Source: Branchiostoma belcheri (Eukaryota; Chordata; Leptocardii; Amphioxiformes; Branchiostomatidae). From it: 64,000 nucleotides of DNA. The notes under the pieces are model-generated. The model saw only the letters and a list, made by a program, of their open reading frames with translations, had not been told where the DNA came from and made no database searches. Both the position numbers and the translations under genes were made by a program. The DNA is taken from NCBI RefSeq assembly GCF_001625305.1, contig NW_017803268.1:2151334-2215333 (forward strand), written 5' to 3'. Shown here piece after piece: positions 35,517 to 48,606 of the stretch (position 1 is the stretch's first letter; each line of letters starts with the position of its first letter).

Positions 35517-38500
35517 CTGGAGAAGACGGAGAAAAATGAAGACGAACATTAGACACGTGAAAAAATAGTATACACTAATTTTATGATAAAGAATTACACT
35601 TTACAGGATGTTTCACATATCTTAGCTATAGATCAGTAGGCTGAACAAAATGATGTACAGAAGTTCTGATATCAAAGAAATACTCTGCTTCATGTTTCGT
35701 CATAGAAAAATCACACACAGCTAACAGTAACTGATGAAACAGAACAAGATGAAAACAGAAAAGGCTGGGTATCATTAATCAAAGGGTTCCATTAAACAGC
35801 CTAATTGACAGGAAACTGTTGTTGCACCATTTGCAACCCAAACAAAAATACACTCAAACATTCCTATAAAATTCCCAACAAATGACAAAATTTATAGATA
35901 CACATATAAAGCCTCCTTGTAAATTGCTGTATAAAAAAGCTACAAATACTGAAAAACAAATTGAAAAAGTTGCTCTATTCTCCGTTGGGGATGTAAAATT
36001 ATATCTTTAGAGTACCAAGTACAAGTACAAGTATTATTGTAGAATTACGAAAACAACATTGTATGTCATGGCACCATAACAGTCCTAGTTGTGAAAAATG
36101 TGATATCTGGCAGAAGATTTGCAGTCCACAGAGGTAACATCTCAATACAGGAGTGACAGGATCACCAAAAGAGTAAATGTCAAGCTCCAAATGCCAACTT
36201 TATCCTTCACTGAACTGAAACCATCTGCCTGCCAAATTTTCCCATCACGTATCAAGCTGTCAGTTCTACTTCATCTATTGCTCAATGATGCAAAAGGTGC
36301 TCAATATTATTTTCGTAAAACTATGCATTTGTACGGTGAAAAAAAGGCAAAATATAAAACATACTCCCCAAAAGTACTGAGGGCCTCCTCTTGCCTTAGA
36401 ATTTGTGATTTCCTGTTCAGTTTGCAACTGAAGGTTCCCAAGAGCTCCTAGAGCGAGGTTTATCCAAAATCCTTCACAAAGAAAGAAGCTTACTCCTTGT
36501 TTCTTTAACCACAGGGTCAAGAGGGGCCGCAGTAATCCCCTGATGTAAGGATATTACAAGGACAGAAAGTTGTGGTCAGATTACAAATCTTACAAGATTG
36601 CTTGTTGGTTGTCTTGAGTCTAGAACCTTTTCAAGGGTGGGACGGGTGAGTGGCTTTCTGTAAAAGTGCTGTGCAAGCGAACCAAGATGTGTGACCGACT
36701 CTACATGTTCTGCATGAAGAAAGAGAACACATCTAGCAGCACTCACTAAATCAAGCGCTGCTGACAATATTTTTGTTTCAAGTAGAAAAAATTCTCACAA
36801 GAAGCAAAACTGTCACTCTCAAGGTTGTTGACTGCTAGCTGTCAGACAAAAATGTCAAAATGAAGTTTGAGAGATTGACTGTTGACGAAGCCCCTAAATA
36901 GGGCCTTGGGCAGTAAAAGTCTTAAACTAGCTTTGGACAAAGTCCCTCCATTGTTCCCAAAAGACTTCACTACAGCGTAAAGATAAATACAGTTGTTTGG
37001 AACCACAACTACATGTTTATAGCCATACGAACTGGCATAAAGATGTCACAGTCCATAAAGTCAGCTGTTAACTACATGTACTTAGATAAGACAGGAGACC
37101 ATCTCAGGCCTATAATATACCCTATGATAGTCCCTATCATGCACCATCGCAGACCAAGAAGTCAAGACGTCATTTGGAACATGTTCTGAGCAATTGGCTG
37201 GCACTGCCATCTACAGACAAGGATCAACAACATTTACTTTAATACAACTTTCTTTACACTGAAATAAAAAGAGGAAGAACCACAAACTGACCTATTTGAA
37301 TTTTCAAATTGGCTATGTCCCTATCATATACTTGCATCTTATAGATCTCACTTTAGTATGATCAAACCTCTCAAAACTGAGCTCTTCAGTAAAGAGAGAA
37401 GACACCAAAATCACTATGCAAAAAGGCAAATCCAAGATTCAACAGTTTGGCATTTCTACATGCTACAAAACAACACAGAACTAGAGATACATACCAGTTA
37501 CAGTTGACAGTGATGCCTTCTAAGGAAAGACACCAAAATCCCAATGCAAAGATTCAAAACAGGCAAATCTCCTGAGAAAGAAGTCCTGTTCTGTCCCAGT
37601 AACTCCAAATGCTCCTCACTCAACAACAGACAAGTCAAACTGATACAAACAAACAATCCTCCCTTCCTCTACCCCCTCCCGAGCAAATTGACTTTTTAAT
37701 TAACAAGTAAAAAGGGACTTCCAGTTTATATACCATCTAGGGACATGGACAACAAAGGGTGTGAAGTGTCCAATGTGGTTTGCATTTGTTTGTTAAAAGC
37801 CCCTCAAACAATCGCAATTAGATCAAACCACCACGCCTATGGTAATTGGATTGAGCATGAAATGGATTGGAACAGTTTAATTGTTCACACCTTGTTAACA
37901 TTACAAAAAGAGATAGTAATCAACAGAGTCAATTAAAACAAACAGGCAGCAGTACACTTTCAAGAAAAAAAGCTTTGTTCTAGACTGTACACACCAGGGA
38001 AAGTACAAAATGTTGGAAACTTTATTATCATATAGTTGGAAAAAAAGACAAGAAATCTTGTACTATACTTGAAAAAATACCCCCAAAAGCTAATGAGCCC
38101 TGTAAAATCACAACAAGTGCTTGATTGAACCATTACAAATAAGGTGTGTATTCATACTCAATGTCAAATCAATAAAACTCCTACTAAAATATATATATTG
38201 GGCTGGTCCAAAATTTACTAGTACATTTGTATATCAGAAAGGGTTAAACCATTACTAAAAGGGGTGGTGCTCAGTTTTTGTCAGCTGATCTGTTGACAAC
38301 TCATTTAGAGGGGGGAGGTTTCAAATGCTCAAACATCTTCAAAACAAATATTACTTTGTTATCTCTGGACAGGATGCCAGACCCACAATATAAACATACA
38401 GGCCAAAATAGAGTTTTTGATAACAGTGACAGTTTGGTGTTAAACAGCTTTACAAATTAGACCGACAACCCTGGCTTTCTTGACGTTTCATACATACATT

Positions 38501-38589
38501 TGGTCAAGACAGTCTCCCAATATAACCTCCTTGGTTTGGGACTATTGGTAGTTCATGTCTACAAACCAAGATTCCTACAATACTTCTTG

Positions 38590-38669
38590 TTAACCTTCAG
38601 CACACTGAAGTAGCCATTTGATCACCAACTTTCTATTGGTTAAGGGTAAGGCAGCAGAGAGAAGGTTAA
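38590..38669 (+). repeat. TTAACC short palindromic repeat
   Basis: It has the ends TTAACCTTC and GAAGGTTAA and the interior GTAGCCATTTGAT and GGCAGCAGAGAG. It is 80 bp. Confidence 0.7.
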
Positions 38670-38745
38670 ACATGTACAAACAGTTACAGAAACTCTTGTT
38701 ATCATAAACCATTTAGTTCTAGACTGCAGATGACCATGACTTACA

Positions 38746-38818
38746 TTAACCTTCAGTATGCTACGGGAGGCATTTGATACCAATACGTTATGCTGTTAGG
38801 CAGCAGGGAGAAGGTTAA
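38746..38818 (+). repeat. TTAACC short palindromic repeat
   Basis: It has the ends TTAACCTTC and GAAGGTTAA and the interior GGCATTTGATACCAA and GTTAGGCAGCAGGGAG. It is 73 bp and lies 76 bp from the previous copy. Confidence 0.7.
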
Positions 38819-39172
38819 TTGTAAGTTTCTCCTACTTGTGATTTAAAACCTCCTTGTTGTGACTAACAGTCTACTTGAGCCTGGAGGGCTGTGGACATTT
38901 TTCATTAGCCTTATTACACGTGTTTGTAAAACATCGAGTTACGAATGACCTCAAGCGTCAATAGTCAATAATATGTTTAAAATGCCAGTAAAATTCCTGG
39001 GGGTACCAGCACAAAGGGCACGTAGGGAGACACACAACCAGGGGGGGTGCTCGCAGACGTAACACTCAAGGCCGCTCCACCCCCAACTGCTGTCAGGTAA
39101 TCATATCAAGAAATCCTAACATCTTGAAGTCGTAATTAGCTCACAGTGGGGAGGGAATCTTACACACAAGCT

Positions 39173-39573
39173 GGTTAACCACATGACAAAGTTTGGTAAA
39201 GTCTGAAACTATAAGGCATTGTACACAGTAGAACATGAGTTCCTTTTCAATCAGTGCTATATAACATTTGCTAGCAAATATGGGCACTATTTCTATAACA
39301 TTATGGTTAACCACATGACACAGTTTGGTAAACTCTAGGAAAATGGAGAGGGATTTTACACAGTAAAACATGCCTTTCTTTTCAATCAGTGCTATGTTAA
39401 ACATTTGCTGGCAAATATGGGCACTATTTCTGTAACATTATGGTTAACCACATGACACAGTTTGGTAAACTCTGGGAGAATGGGAAAGTAATTGTACACA
39501 GCAAAACATGCCTTCCTTTTCAATCAGTGATATATAACATTTGCTGGCAAATATGGGCACTGTTTCTGTAACA
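39173..39573. repeat. Tandem repeat, three units of 132-137 bp
   Basis: Units start GGTTAACCACATGACA at 39173, 39305 and 39442. Each contains TTTTCAATCAGTG and GCAAATATGGGCACT. It is non-coding. Confidence 0.88.
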
Positions 39574-41604
39574 TTAATCCCAAAATGAGCGTTTTACTAT
39601 TTTTACTTCAAGAAATATAAACAGCCTATACAAGGCTCAGTGAGTTTTTGACGCTAGAAGAAATCATGCAAAGCTCCTCAGTCAGCCGTAACCACACTTG
39701 TTCAGGCAAATACTTCTCAGGAGAGGGAAGAAAACAAGCAGGGAAAACATAAAAACAAGCTTGTAATCTACACTAGTAGGTGAACTACACAAGAACCTTA
39801 TTGTATCTTATATGTAATTTGTAGCAACAGTACCAATTATGATAAAAAAAGTATGTTACATTCTGTACTGTACTGGACTGTATTGTGCTTGTGCTATGTT
39901 GTTCTTACATGCATTATAAAACAACAAGCACTGTGGTTCAAAAGATCTTTATGCAATTTTAAAACCTCAATTTCTTGGAATGGCTAACAGAAGAAAAAAA
40001 GTAGCTCTGATGGCTAAGACTTGCATTTGTATGTTACATAACTTTGTACATAGTCTCTGAGAGTCTCTCAAAGTGCATTCAAAGTACAGTTTACTATAAT
40101 GTAGTATATGTACAAATCTATGTTGCATTTTTTGACAATCCAAAGGTAGCAAAAATACTGAAAAAGTATGATACATTCAATTTTTTTCGTACTCACCGGC
40201 TTTACCAGCAAGAAAACATCTCTTCAACACACCCGAGAAGAAATGAGCGGATTTTCTGTCAGACTTGGGAACCAACCAACCCTCACAGATGCGATTTGCT
40301 TTCAAAGCCTGGTGATTTCATGGTGCCAGAGACTCAATGGCCGCCTTATGTCCAAGAAACACAGTTGTGAAGCACCGAAAGAGCGGACCCCTATAGACCG
40401 GACTCCAGTTCCACTGAACTTACACATAAACTGTGATCTGTTCTGACCAAGCATGACATTCCAGGCTTTGGAAGGGGGCAAGGCATGGAACAGGGCTGTA
40501 CCATCGCACCGCACACAAAGGGGGTGTCCAGATACTTTATCAATCCCTCAGAACACAAACCTTTAAAATGTTTACAGCAGAGTAATTTTAAAAGTGGATA
40601 ATACCATCGCAACATCTTTAACACCATCTAAAAATGCCATTTACCATCTAGAAGTATATGCCAATTTCGCACTGAACGTTGTCATCCCCCCTAATTTCTA
40701 GCAACCGTTTGTAACGACCCGAAACCCAGACCCAGTGCGTAGCAGGGAATCACTTGCAGCACCCCTCAGTCTGACCCACAGCCCTTTGCTTTGACTCCAC
40801 TTTGTTGACACCTCTTGGTAGTCCATTCACCATCCCTCTGTCTATCACCAAGCAGGGCCAGCATTAGACTGGTACCCCTCTGTTGCCATGGCAACAGCAG
40901 GTGTGGATGATACCATTGCTACTCCCGGGAGGTACGATAATAATCAAACTGTCCCCCGGCGCTACTCAAGGTGGTAAGGAAAACCTGGACTTGTGAGAAA
41001 AACAGACGACGGTGTCAGAGTTCAAGTTTGTGCGTTGGTAATGACCAACAGTGTTGGGAAACATTTCACGCGAAGCACATGGTATCCAGGAAAAGTTTAC
41101 CACGATAACGAAAGAGATCCAACATTTGTTAACGGATAAATGGAGAGGAACCCAACAAGATTTCAAACAATTATAAGCAAGGTTGCTATTCAACAAGGAA
41201 GCACTTGTAAGTTGTTGATTTGAAGTTTTGCAATTAGATCACCTGGTTTCTATGACAACAGCTAAAGATCTGTCAGAGGAGACTTCTTGTCATTGTCATT
41301 TAAAAGATTTTCCTCAAAGGCTTCAGATTTAAGATAATAAATGAGGAGAGAAGCGAAGCAAAGCAGGCATTGATGAATTTGGTATAAACATCGTGTGCGA
41401 TGACTTCTCGTTCTCTCATTTTCATGCAAAACAGAGCAGGGGTTGTTTGGTAAACGGCACGCTACATGCTCGCCGGAACAACAGCGGAGGCATGAGCTGC
41501 ATGAGAGAGGACTAATTGAGGCAGAAGAATGGCGGTCCTTCGGGGTGGTGGATTGTGTTACCTGTGCTCTTGACACTGCAGAGGGAGGTTACATGACTGG
41601 AGGG

Positions 41605-41800
41605 TAGCCTCCATAGCATGCCAAAAACTGGGGTTTTTGGGGGTCTTCATGGTCTTTGGGAGCTTTTATGTGCTATTTTCTGATTGCATATAGACAACAT
41701 AGCCGGCCTGGTTGAATTACCCCTGTTTTAGAACTGGGCTAATCAGAAAACAGTCGAAGACCACCAAATCCCCAGTTCTATAAGCCTGCTACGGAGGCTA
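41605..41800. mobile_element. Degenerate palindromic MITE
   Basis: The inverted ends are TAGCCTCCATAGCA and TGCTACGGAGGCTA. Inside them, ACTGGGGTTTTTGG and GGTCTTCATGG have a diverged inverted partner at 41750-41780. No target duplication is clear. Confidence 0.6.
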
Positions 41801-43810
41801 GCTTGAGGGGCTCCACACAGGAGCTGCACTGTTGTGGGAATGCACACTTCACCTATTATGTTCAGCTTCACAGAACAAACAAACTTCGGGACCAAGAAAC
41901 GCAAAATACTACAACATTTCTGAGGAAATTGGTTGAAGAAATGATAGTAGACACTTCTTTGGTGGTAAAAGTCTGTCCAAATATACAAAAGAAGCATTGG
42001 TATTCAATTTCTCTGACTTCCTCTTCTTTTTAACTTACTACTTACTATTGTATATTTCTTAAGTATACATAGTATTCTTTCCTCAAATTACAGTATCTTT
42101 TCTGAATTTTGAACATTAAAGGTAACTAATACAAAAGGTTTTTAAAGGTGTTCTAGAGACACTCCATTTTTTATATTTAATTGGCATCATGTCTAACTCT
42201 AAGTATGTCACATAATACAAGGATATTCTGAGAGGATACATCTGTTAGATTTTGACATCTGAACATGTCAAACAATGACAATGAACCAATTAGCGATAAG
42301 TGTGTTTTCAAACATAGCTGAAAACAAACCAGGCATTGAGGTATCAAGTTTTCCCTGTCCTGAGAGAAAAGGCCTTGCCTGGCACACCTTTCAAGTAATG
42401 CCACCTATCTGTTATCAGCAGAACTGCAGATGTTTCAGCAAGTTTGTAAACGACCATACTGTGACTCATAACTTCATTAGCCTAAAGAAGATTTCTCATT
42501 ATTCTATACTTAAAAACACCAAGAAAAGTGATCTGCCATATCTTTATTACATAATATATGGATTTTACTTTTACTGTAACCCAGAATACAAATATTTCAC
42601 AAAATTCATAAGACTATTACAGAAGCTGTCTCTATCAACAATTGCTGTCACTTTTTGGAGACTTTTCTGAGACAACAAATCTAGCAAAGCCACAACATCT
42701 AAACAACAACAGAATCACTGTGTTCCACTTCTGTTTTCTGTCAGGTCGTGTCTCTTGTTTATCTGCTGGATTTAACAACATTACCAACTTTGTAGGGCTT
42801 GTCTCTGGTTTATTTACCCTGTACTTATCACTGTTTACTCTATGATAAGATATAGTGTATAGGAGGGGTAGGGTAAATAACAGCCTTTTAGACATATGGA
42901 TTATCATCAAACTTAAATCATGTTGTTGTTTGTTTATATACTTGTCAAATAAGAGGCAAGGAAAGCTTGTAATCTTTAAGATAATGAGAGAAATTTTCCA
43001 CTTTGTTTAAAGTTATTACATTTTTCATTAACAGGCTTACCACTTGTATATCTAATTCTAAACAACATCCCAATGGAATGCCAAAGAATACTGTCATATT
43101 AAACAATAGAAATGACTGACCCTGAATAGTTATTTAAGTGGCAGGATACCTTTCTTTTAATATATAAAAAAGTGAAATCAGATTTTAAAAAAAAGCTGTA
43201 ATGGATTCAAACTCAAAGACTCCTTGACAAAAATCCATATTTTGCTCTTAACTAATCCAAATACATATTATCCTAATCCATCCATAAAAAAGTTCAATCC
43301 ATCATTGAGTATCTTTATCCAGGTAACAAACTAACTAACTAACCCACCCACACAGCCCCCCTTGTCCAAGATAATCAGCATCAGTTCCTGACTTCCTGCC
43401 CAGGACCACTCTTCGTGCCATTTCAAGATTACGAGCTTCTAAACCATTTCCAGTTGACATTGTTCTTGGCAAGAGCAGTGATATGTTTGGCTTCGACTTC
43501 ACCTTCCTTCCTCAAGTCCTTAATTCCTTAACTCCTTGTGAGGAGATTCGCTGGATAAATGAGAGTTAGTGATTCCGTGATCTGAGGCACCTGCTATCAC
43601 TTTACAGAAGCTGAAGAAAAACTGTCCTTGCCAAAGATGTCAAGGTTGTCTGAGAAAATTTTCTTCAGCTGTCATAATATCTTTGAGGGAGGTTTCAAGA
43701 AATCTTGGTTAGAAGTTTCTATTGGCTCAGTAATCAATCATGTTGAAAATGCTGGGAGAAAGTTCTCAATTTTAATTGATATTGATAATCATCAAAATGT
43801 TGGAGAAAAA

Positions 43811-43938
43811 TAATCTCTAAGCAGAGGTTGATGGGGAAAGATCGTTACCTTTTCATACATGTCCCATTTTATATTTGTCGCTACCCCCAACATGGGCATA
43901 TAGAGGATCTCCCCCCATCTAACTCTGCTTGAAGAGTA
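43811..43938. mobile_element. Diverged foldback MITE of the CTCCAAGCAGAG family
   Basis: The left end is TAATCTCTAAGCAGAGGTTG and the right end is CTCTGCTTGAAGAGTA. Its interior GTCGCTACC is shared with the element at 2301-2478. Confidence 0.6.
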
Positions 43939-44137
43939 GGAGAAAGAATGAGTCTGATCAAAGAGTTGTCAAAAAACTTATAAGGCTTGAATGGCTCACC
44001 TTTTTTTTTAAAAATCATTTGAAACTTTCAGAATTTTAGAAATAATGTCTCCTTACCTCTGATAACAAGATTAAAGATCACAATCCAACACAGTAGGTAT
44101 CAGGAAATTTCTCATAAATCTCACAACAGATGGTTGG

Positions 44138-44762
44138 AGATGGGGTTTTGTGCGCGTGAAAAATTTGCGCGCGCGTGAAAAATTTGCGCGTGAAAATATG
44201 CAAATTAGCCGATTCCCAAGGGATTTAAAAACTTTTTGCTGTTTTGGACTTAAAAATATAGATGAAAAGTCATGAAATAGAATTGAGTATCATATTATCA
44301 CATTCTAGAGTACATAGCCTTGTTTTGTAAACTTTTCAGTGACTTTTAGGTGATTTTCAAAGTTTAAGTTTTCACGCGCAAAAAAGTTTGAAATTTGCGC
44401 GTGAAAGAAACTGCTTCATAAAATGCCAAATCAAGCTTATAGAATGGAGAAAAGCCTGGAATTGTTAAATTTAACAATACAAAACCTTGTATTAGTAACT
44501 GTTCCATGTTTTTCTGGCAAATTCAAGTAATTTTTTAATTTTAATGTTTCTTGGAAGATATGCAAATTAACCTATTCCCAAGGGACCTAAAAATTCAAAC
44601 CGAAATTTCAGGTTGTAGATGGAAAATCATGTTACAGGGTAACATTTTTCTGCATTAGAATTTGGTACTGCATATTTTCTGACATTTTCAAAGGACTTTA
44701 ATTTTTCACGCGCAAATTTTTCACGCGCGCGCAAATTTTTCACGCGCAGAAAACCCGTTCCC
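44138..44762. mobile_element. Mutator-like non-autonomous element with 9-bp target duplication
   Basis: GATGGTTGG occurs immediately outside both ends (44129-44137 and 44763-44771). The inverted ends share GGGTTTT, one mismatch, then TGCGCGTGAAAAATTTGCGC and continue for about 50 bp. The interior consists of two related half-units, each starting near ATGCAAATTA and ATTCCCAAGGGA (about 44198 and 44560), with a third GCGCGTGAAA hairpin in the middle (44370-44406). No transposase is present. Nine-base duplications and long inverted ends are typical of Mutator-like elements. The outermost bases are diverged. Confidence 0.75.
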
Positions 44763-46184
44763 GATGGTTGGGACCTGTCCGGTACCTTGTTGATGTTTAC
44801 TCTTTCAGATGGAACAGATTGTTTACAACAGTTGACTATGAAGTCAACCTCATGACACAGAAGACCAAAGGTTAACTCTCATGTAAACCATAATGCTGGC
44901 CACTTTGACCAAACATTAGACAAAAAGCATTGACTTATATATGTGTAAAATCTGCAGTTTAAAAGGATGCCAGTAGGGGGATTACTTCAAAGATTGGAAA
45001 CTTCTTTTGAGAGGCAAAGCCTTTGCAAAACTCACAAGCTGTTGTCACTCTCTTTACAAATTCAACGAAACAACAAATATATTAAAACCCTTCGTATAGA
45101 GTAATTTTGCTGGGAATTATAACTGAAAGCATCTTATGCTGTACAGAACAATTACCGGTAGCTGTGCCACTACTTATGTTGAGTGCAGGTCTCTTCTTCC
45201 ACTCAGACCATGATGGCTGACATTGCCCTTCACTCTACAGAGCAAAGATGAAGGCTTTCCTTGACTTCTCACCTAAACTCTGCTCCCCAGCCAACCCAGG
45301 CCTCATGTTTGACCCAGTCTCACATAAGTGGTCCCACTTGGCAGGCTCTACTTTCAACATAAACACCTCATCAGCCTCACAGGCAAAGTACATCAAAACC
45401 ACAACCTGTCATCTGGGATTCTAACTTCTAACAAACCTTCTTCAGTCACTAAAACCCATCATAAACTGAACATCGAGAGTCATTTCACTTGTCAAGACAT
45501 AATAACAAACTGAGGAAAAACACTGTCACTACGGTTTTCACTTTTAGCTAATTAGGGCAGAAAGGGTGACTGGTTTATAAATGCAGAAAAGCTCTTCACC
45601 CAAGAGAAATAAACAATCTGTGTAGGTCACAGTGTGAAGATTATATCCCAAAATGAAGTGTCACCCATTAGTGCTCATGTCCATACAAACAGATGGCGGC
45701 CTGTTTACCGTGGATGTCAACTGACCTGGCGAATTAACTTGCCCTTTTTGTATCCCAGTTAAACAACAGCGAGAGTCAAAAATTCCTCTTCGATACAGCA
45801 GTTTTCTACAACAACAACATTCATGTCAGCAGTCACTGTTATACTTATAGTATATATCTAAAACGTACCAACCTACCTTACAAACTGCCTACAAAACTGC
45901 CGTCTTTCCCCTGTAGATTTAGCGAGAAGATTGGGGTTGGTTTGGACAAGTACAGATGAAGGACAGAGGGCATGTTCCTGTGTACACTGGGCCCTGCGGA
46001 CATTCCTCTATCTCCCAGGCCGCACACGCTAGACAAGATAAAACCCCAGAGCAGCCTCACCCCTGCCCTTTCCAGCCTCCAGTCCTAACCCTGACCAGCC
46101 AGGCTAGTGAAGCAGCACGCCCTGGTGTAAGGTAGCAGGACAGGTCCCACCTCCCACACAGCAGGGAAACATCTTTTGGGGTTA

Positions 46185-46552
46185 GGCCACACCAATTTAA
46201 TTTGTTGGTTGTAATAATAAGATTCGCATTCTACATTTTTTTCTGATTTGCAAAAAAAAAAAAAATTATTCTGTTTCTGAATCAACTAAAAACTGCTCAT
46301 ATTTTGCCCCCAACAGTTGAGGAAAGTCATTTTCTTCCTAGATGTTACAGTTTTTCCATCTATCAATGCAGTGGTTTGATTCAGTTTGATAAAGTTCAAA
46401 AATTTGTGTTGACTTCATGGCTCCTATCAAAAGCATTTGGAGCTATAAATTAATAGGATGCCTAGACCTGTTTTTATTTTATTTTTTTTGCCCTGTCACT
46501 TCATATTTTTTATGGAAAAATTCGCAAACCAACAAATTAAATTGGTGTGGCC
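46185..46552 (+). mobile_element. PIF/Harbinger-like MITE, GGCCACACC family, copy 2
   Basis: The inverted ends GGCCACACCAATTTAATTTG are flanked by TTA on both sides (46182-46184 and 46553-46555). Its use of TTA where the other copies have TAA supports a genuine TWA target duplication rather than part of the repeat. Confidence 0.92.
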
Positions 46553-47529
46553 TTAAAGGACAAAGTCGGGTTGACCTAACTACACCCCCTTCTCCCTTGT
46601 CACAAATTCTCAAGGGTCAAAATGTTCCAGTTGACTTTTCGATAACCTTTGAAGACCACAAACTTCAAAGACTTTTTTCGTTTCCACATTTTTGTCTGCA
46701 CCCCCTCAATTTCAATATCCCTCAGACAATTAACCTGAAATTTTCTGCAAAAGTAAAGTGAAAATAACTTAAGTTAAACCTTGACTAATAACAAGAACTG
46801 TTCCTTCTGTAACTTTGCAATAATTTTATACATACTTTCCGGCAACATATGCACACTCACAAGTACAATGTATTTGCAACAAAAACTCTAAACTTCTTTC
46901 CATAAGATTTCTACTGCTAGCCTAAATCATGAATGTTGACAACTTTTTTTTTAATTATAGCTATAGGACTGGGGATATTATTTTTGTAACTTCCTCAGGA
47001 CAATATCAAGCTGCTCACATAAGTGAATGTTTTAATAAGTTACCCTTTATATCTACATCATAAAATCAAGACTTTCAAGCTGTACACACTAGACTTGATG
47101 TTGGCGGAAAATTCCTACATTTTATTGCTCAGGCCATTGCCATGGTAACAACATGAGCTCACATACATGACATGTCAACGGCCTATAAATATGTTTTACA
47201 GTTTCCATTTTGTCTACCTTGTTATATGTGGTCCGTATTTAAAATGCTGGAGCGAACGAAATTAATAAAATTAGAGATAAGAGAAGGAAAAACTTCGATT
47301 GAAATCTGAGCTGTGCTGTTCTATAATCCTCTACAATCCAGAGATAATCCTGTTTAACCCAAACATGGAAGGTAAAATTTATCAGCAATTACAAACAGCT
47401 CTTGTTTACATGTAACCCCACTTTCCTAAAGCAACCTAAACACATGTACGGATTCTTTTCATTCCCTGAAGTCTGTTCAACTTTTCCTCAAACAGTTCTA
47501 CAGAAGATACAGTTTTAGGATTCAGTTCT

Positions 47530-47741
47530 GAGGGTCTGCAAGGGGGTGTAGTGATTACGAATTACGCAAAATTTTCGCTGCCTATTACGAATTACGTTAA
47601 AGTCTCAGAGCTGATTACGACTTTACGATTTGCGGCTAATGTCCAATTACAAATTACGTTGATTTTTGCGGAGGCTTCCTACGAATTACAAAGTCTAAAA
47701 CGGCCTGATTACGCCTTACGAATAAGGGCTTGCAGGCCCTC
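47530..47741 (+). repeat. 212-bp ATTACG-rich dispersed repeat, copy 1
   Basis: The ends are GAGGGTCTGCA and TGCAGGCCCTC (inverted, one mismatch). The interior has many TTACG motifs, often paired as GATTACGAATTACG. The same 212-bp layout recurs at 50484-50695. Confidence 0.8.
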
Positions 47742-48235
47742 AATTACTAGTATATATGCTTTATATTCTAAGAGAGTTCAACACATTCCTACACAAAAGA
47801 TTATCTACACACAATACAACACCCTTAGTCTTACCTTAGAGCTCAACAACAAGGTTATGTTCTCTTTTTGTGCTCTCCCTGACAAGAAGACGATAAGAAG
47901 TGATTTAAGCTCACCTTGTTCACTATGTACACAGGGCGGCAGATATTCGCCCTGCTCTGGTTGTATTGGAAATTCCTGGGATATCACGGATATCAGTTCC
48001 CCTAATGTAATTACCGCAGGCCCTCAAAATATCTCCTTGGCCAAGGAAAACACGGTCCCTTGGGTAGGACTGCGCGACCTCACACACTCCATGGTAAGGA
48101 ACTCACCTCATGTAAGTCATAGGAAGTAACAACACTGACATTTGGACTGACCCTGACAGATCCATGTTCTCTAGTATACTCAGAAAGAATACAGACAAGA
48201 CATTGGGGCAAGTCAGTTGATTGTCAAGGTTATAA

Positions 48236-48606
48236 GGCCACACCAATTTAATTTGTTGGTTCTCGGATTTTTTTCAGAAAAAATATGAAGCGACAGGGCG
48301 AAAAAAAATAAAAATAAAAACAGGTCTAGGCATCCTATTATAGGCTTAAATGCTACAAAATGAGCCATGAAGTCAACACAAAAGGCTGGCTTAAAATTTA
48401 AACATTGAATTTTGAACTTTTAATCAAACCACTGCAATGATAGATGGGAAAACTGTAACAACTAGGAAGAAAAGGACTTTCCTCAATTGTTGGGGGCAAA
48501 ACATGAGCATTTTTCAGTTGATTCAGGACCAGAATCAATTTTTTTTGCAAATCAGAAAAAAACGAAGAGGCGAATCCGAGAACCAACAAATTAAATTGGT
48601 GTGGCC
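48236..48606 (-). mobile_element. PIF/Harbinger-like MITE, GGCCACACC family, copy 3 (inverted)
   Basis: It has perfect 34-bp inverted ends and TAA target duplications (48233-48235 and 48607-48609). The interior is in the opposite orientation to copies 1, 2 and 4. Confidence 0.92.

Noticed and set aside
40190..40520. CpG-containing segment with a minus-strand GCCG|GTGAGT donor, a possible 5' NAV exon
   Set aside because: The frame needed for the phase-0 acceptor at 35516 has a stop and no ATG. Only a non-coding exon would be possible, and nothing else supports it.
47551..48129. 192-codon plus-strand open frame
   Set aside because: Its first 60 codons lie in the 212-bp ATTACG dispersed repeat and the rest shows no family features. 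The similar repeat at 50484 does not maintain it.
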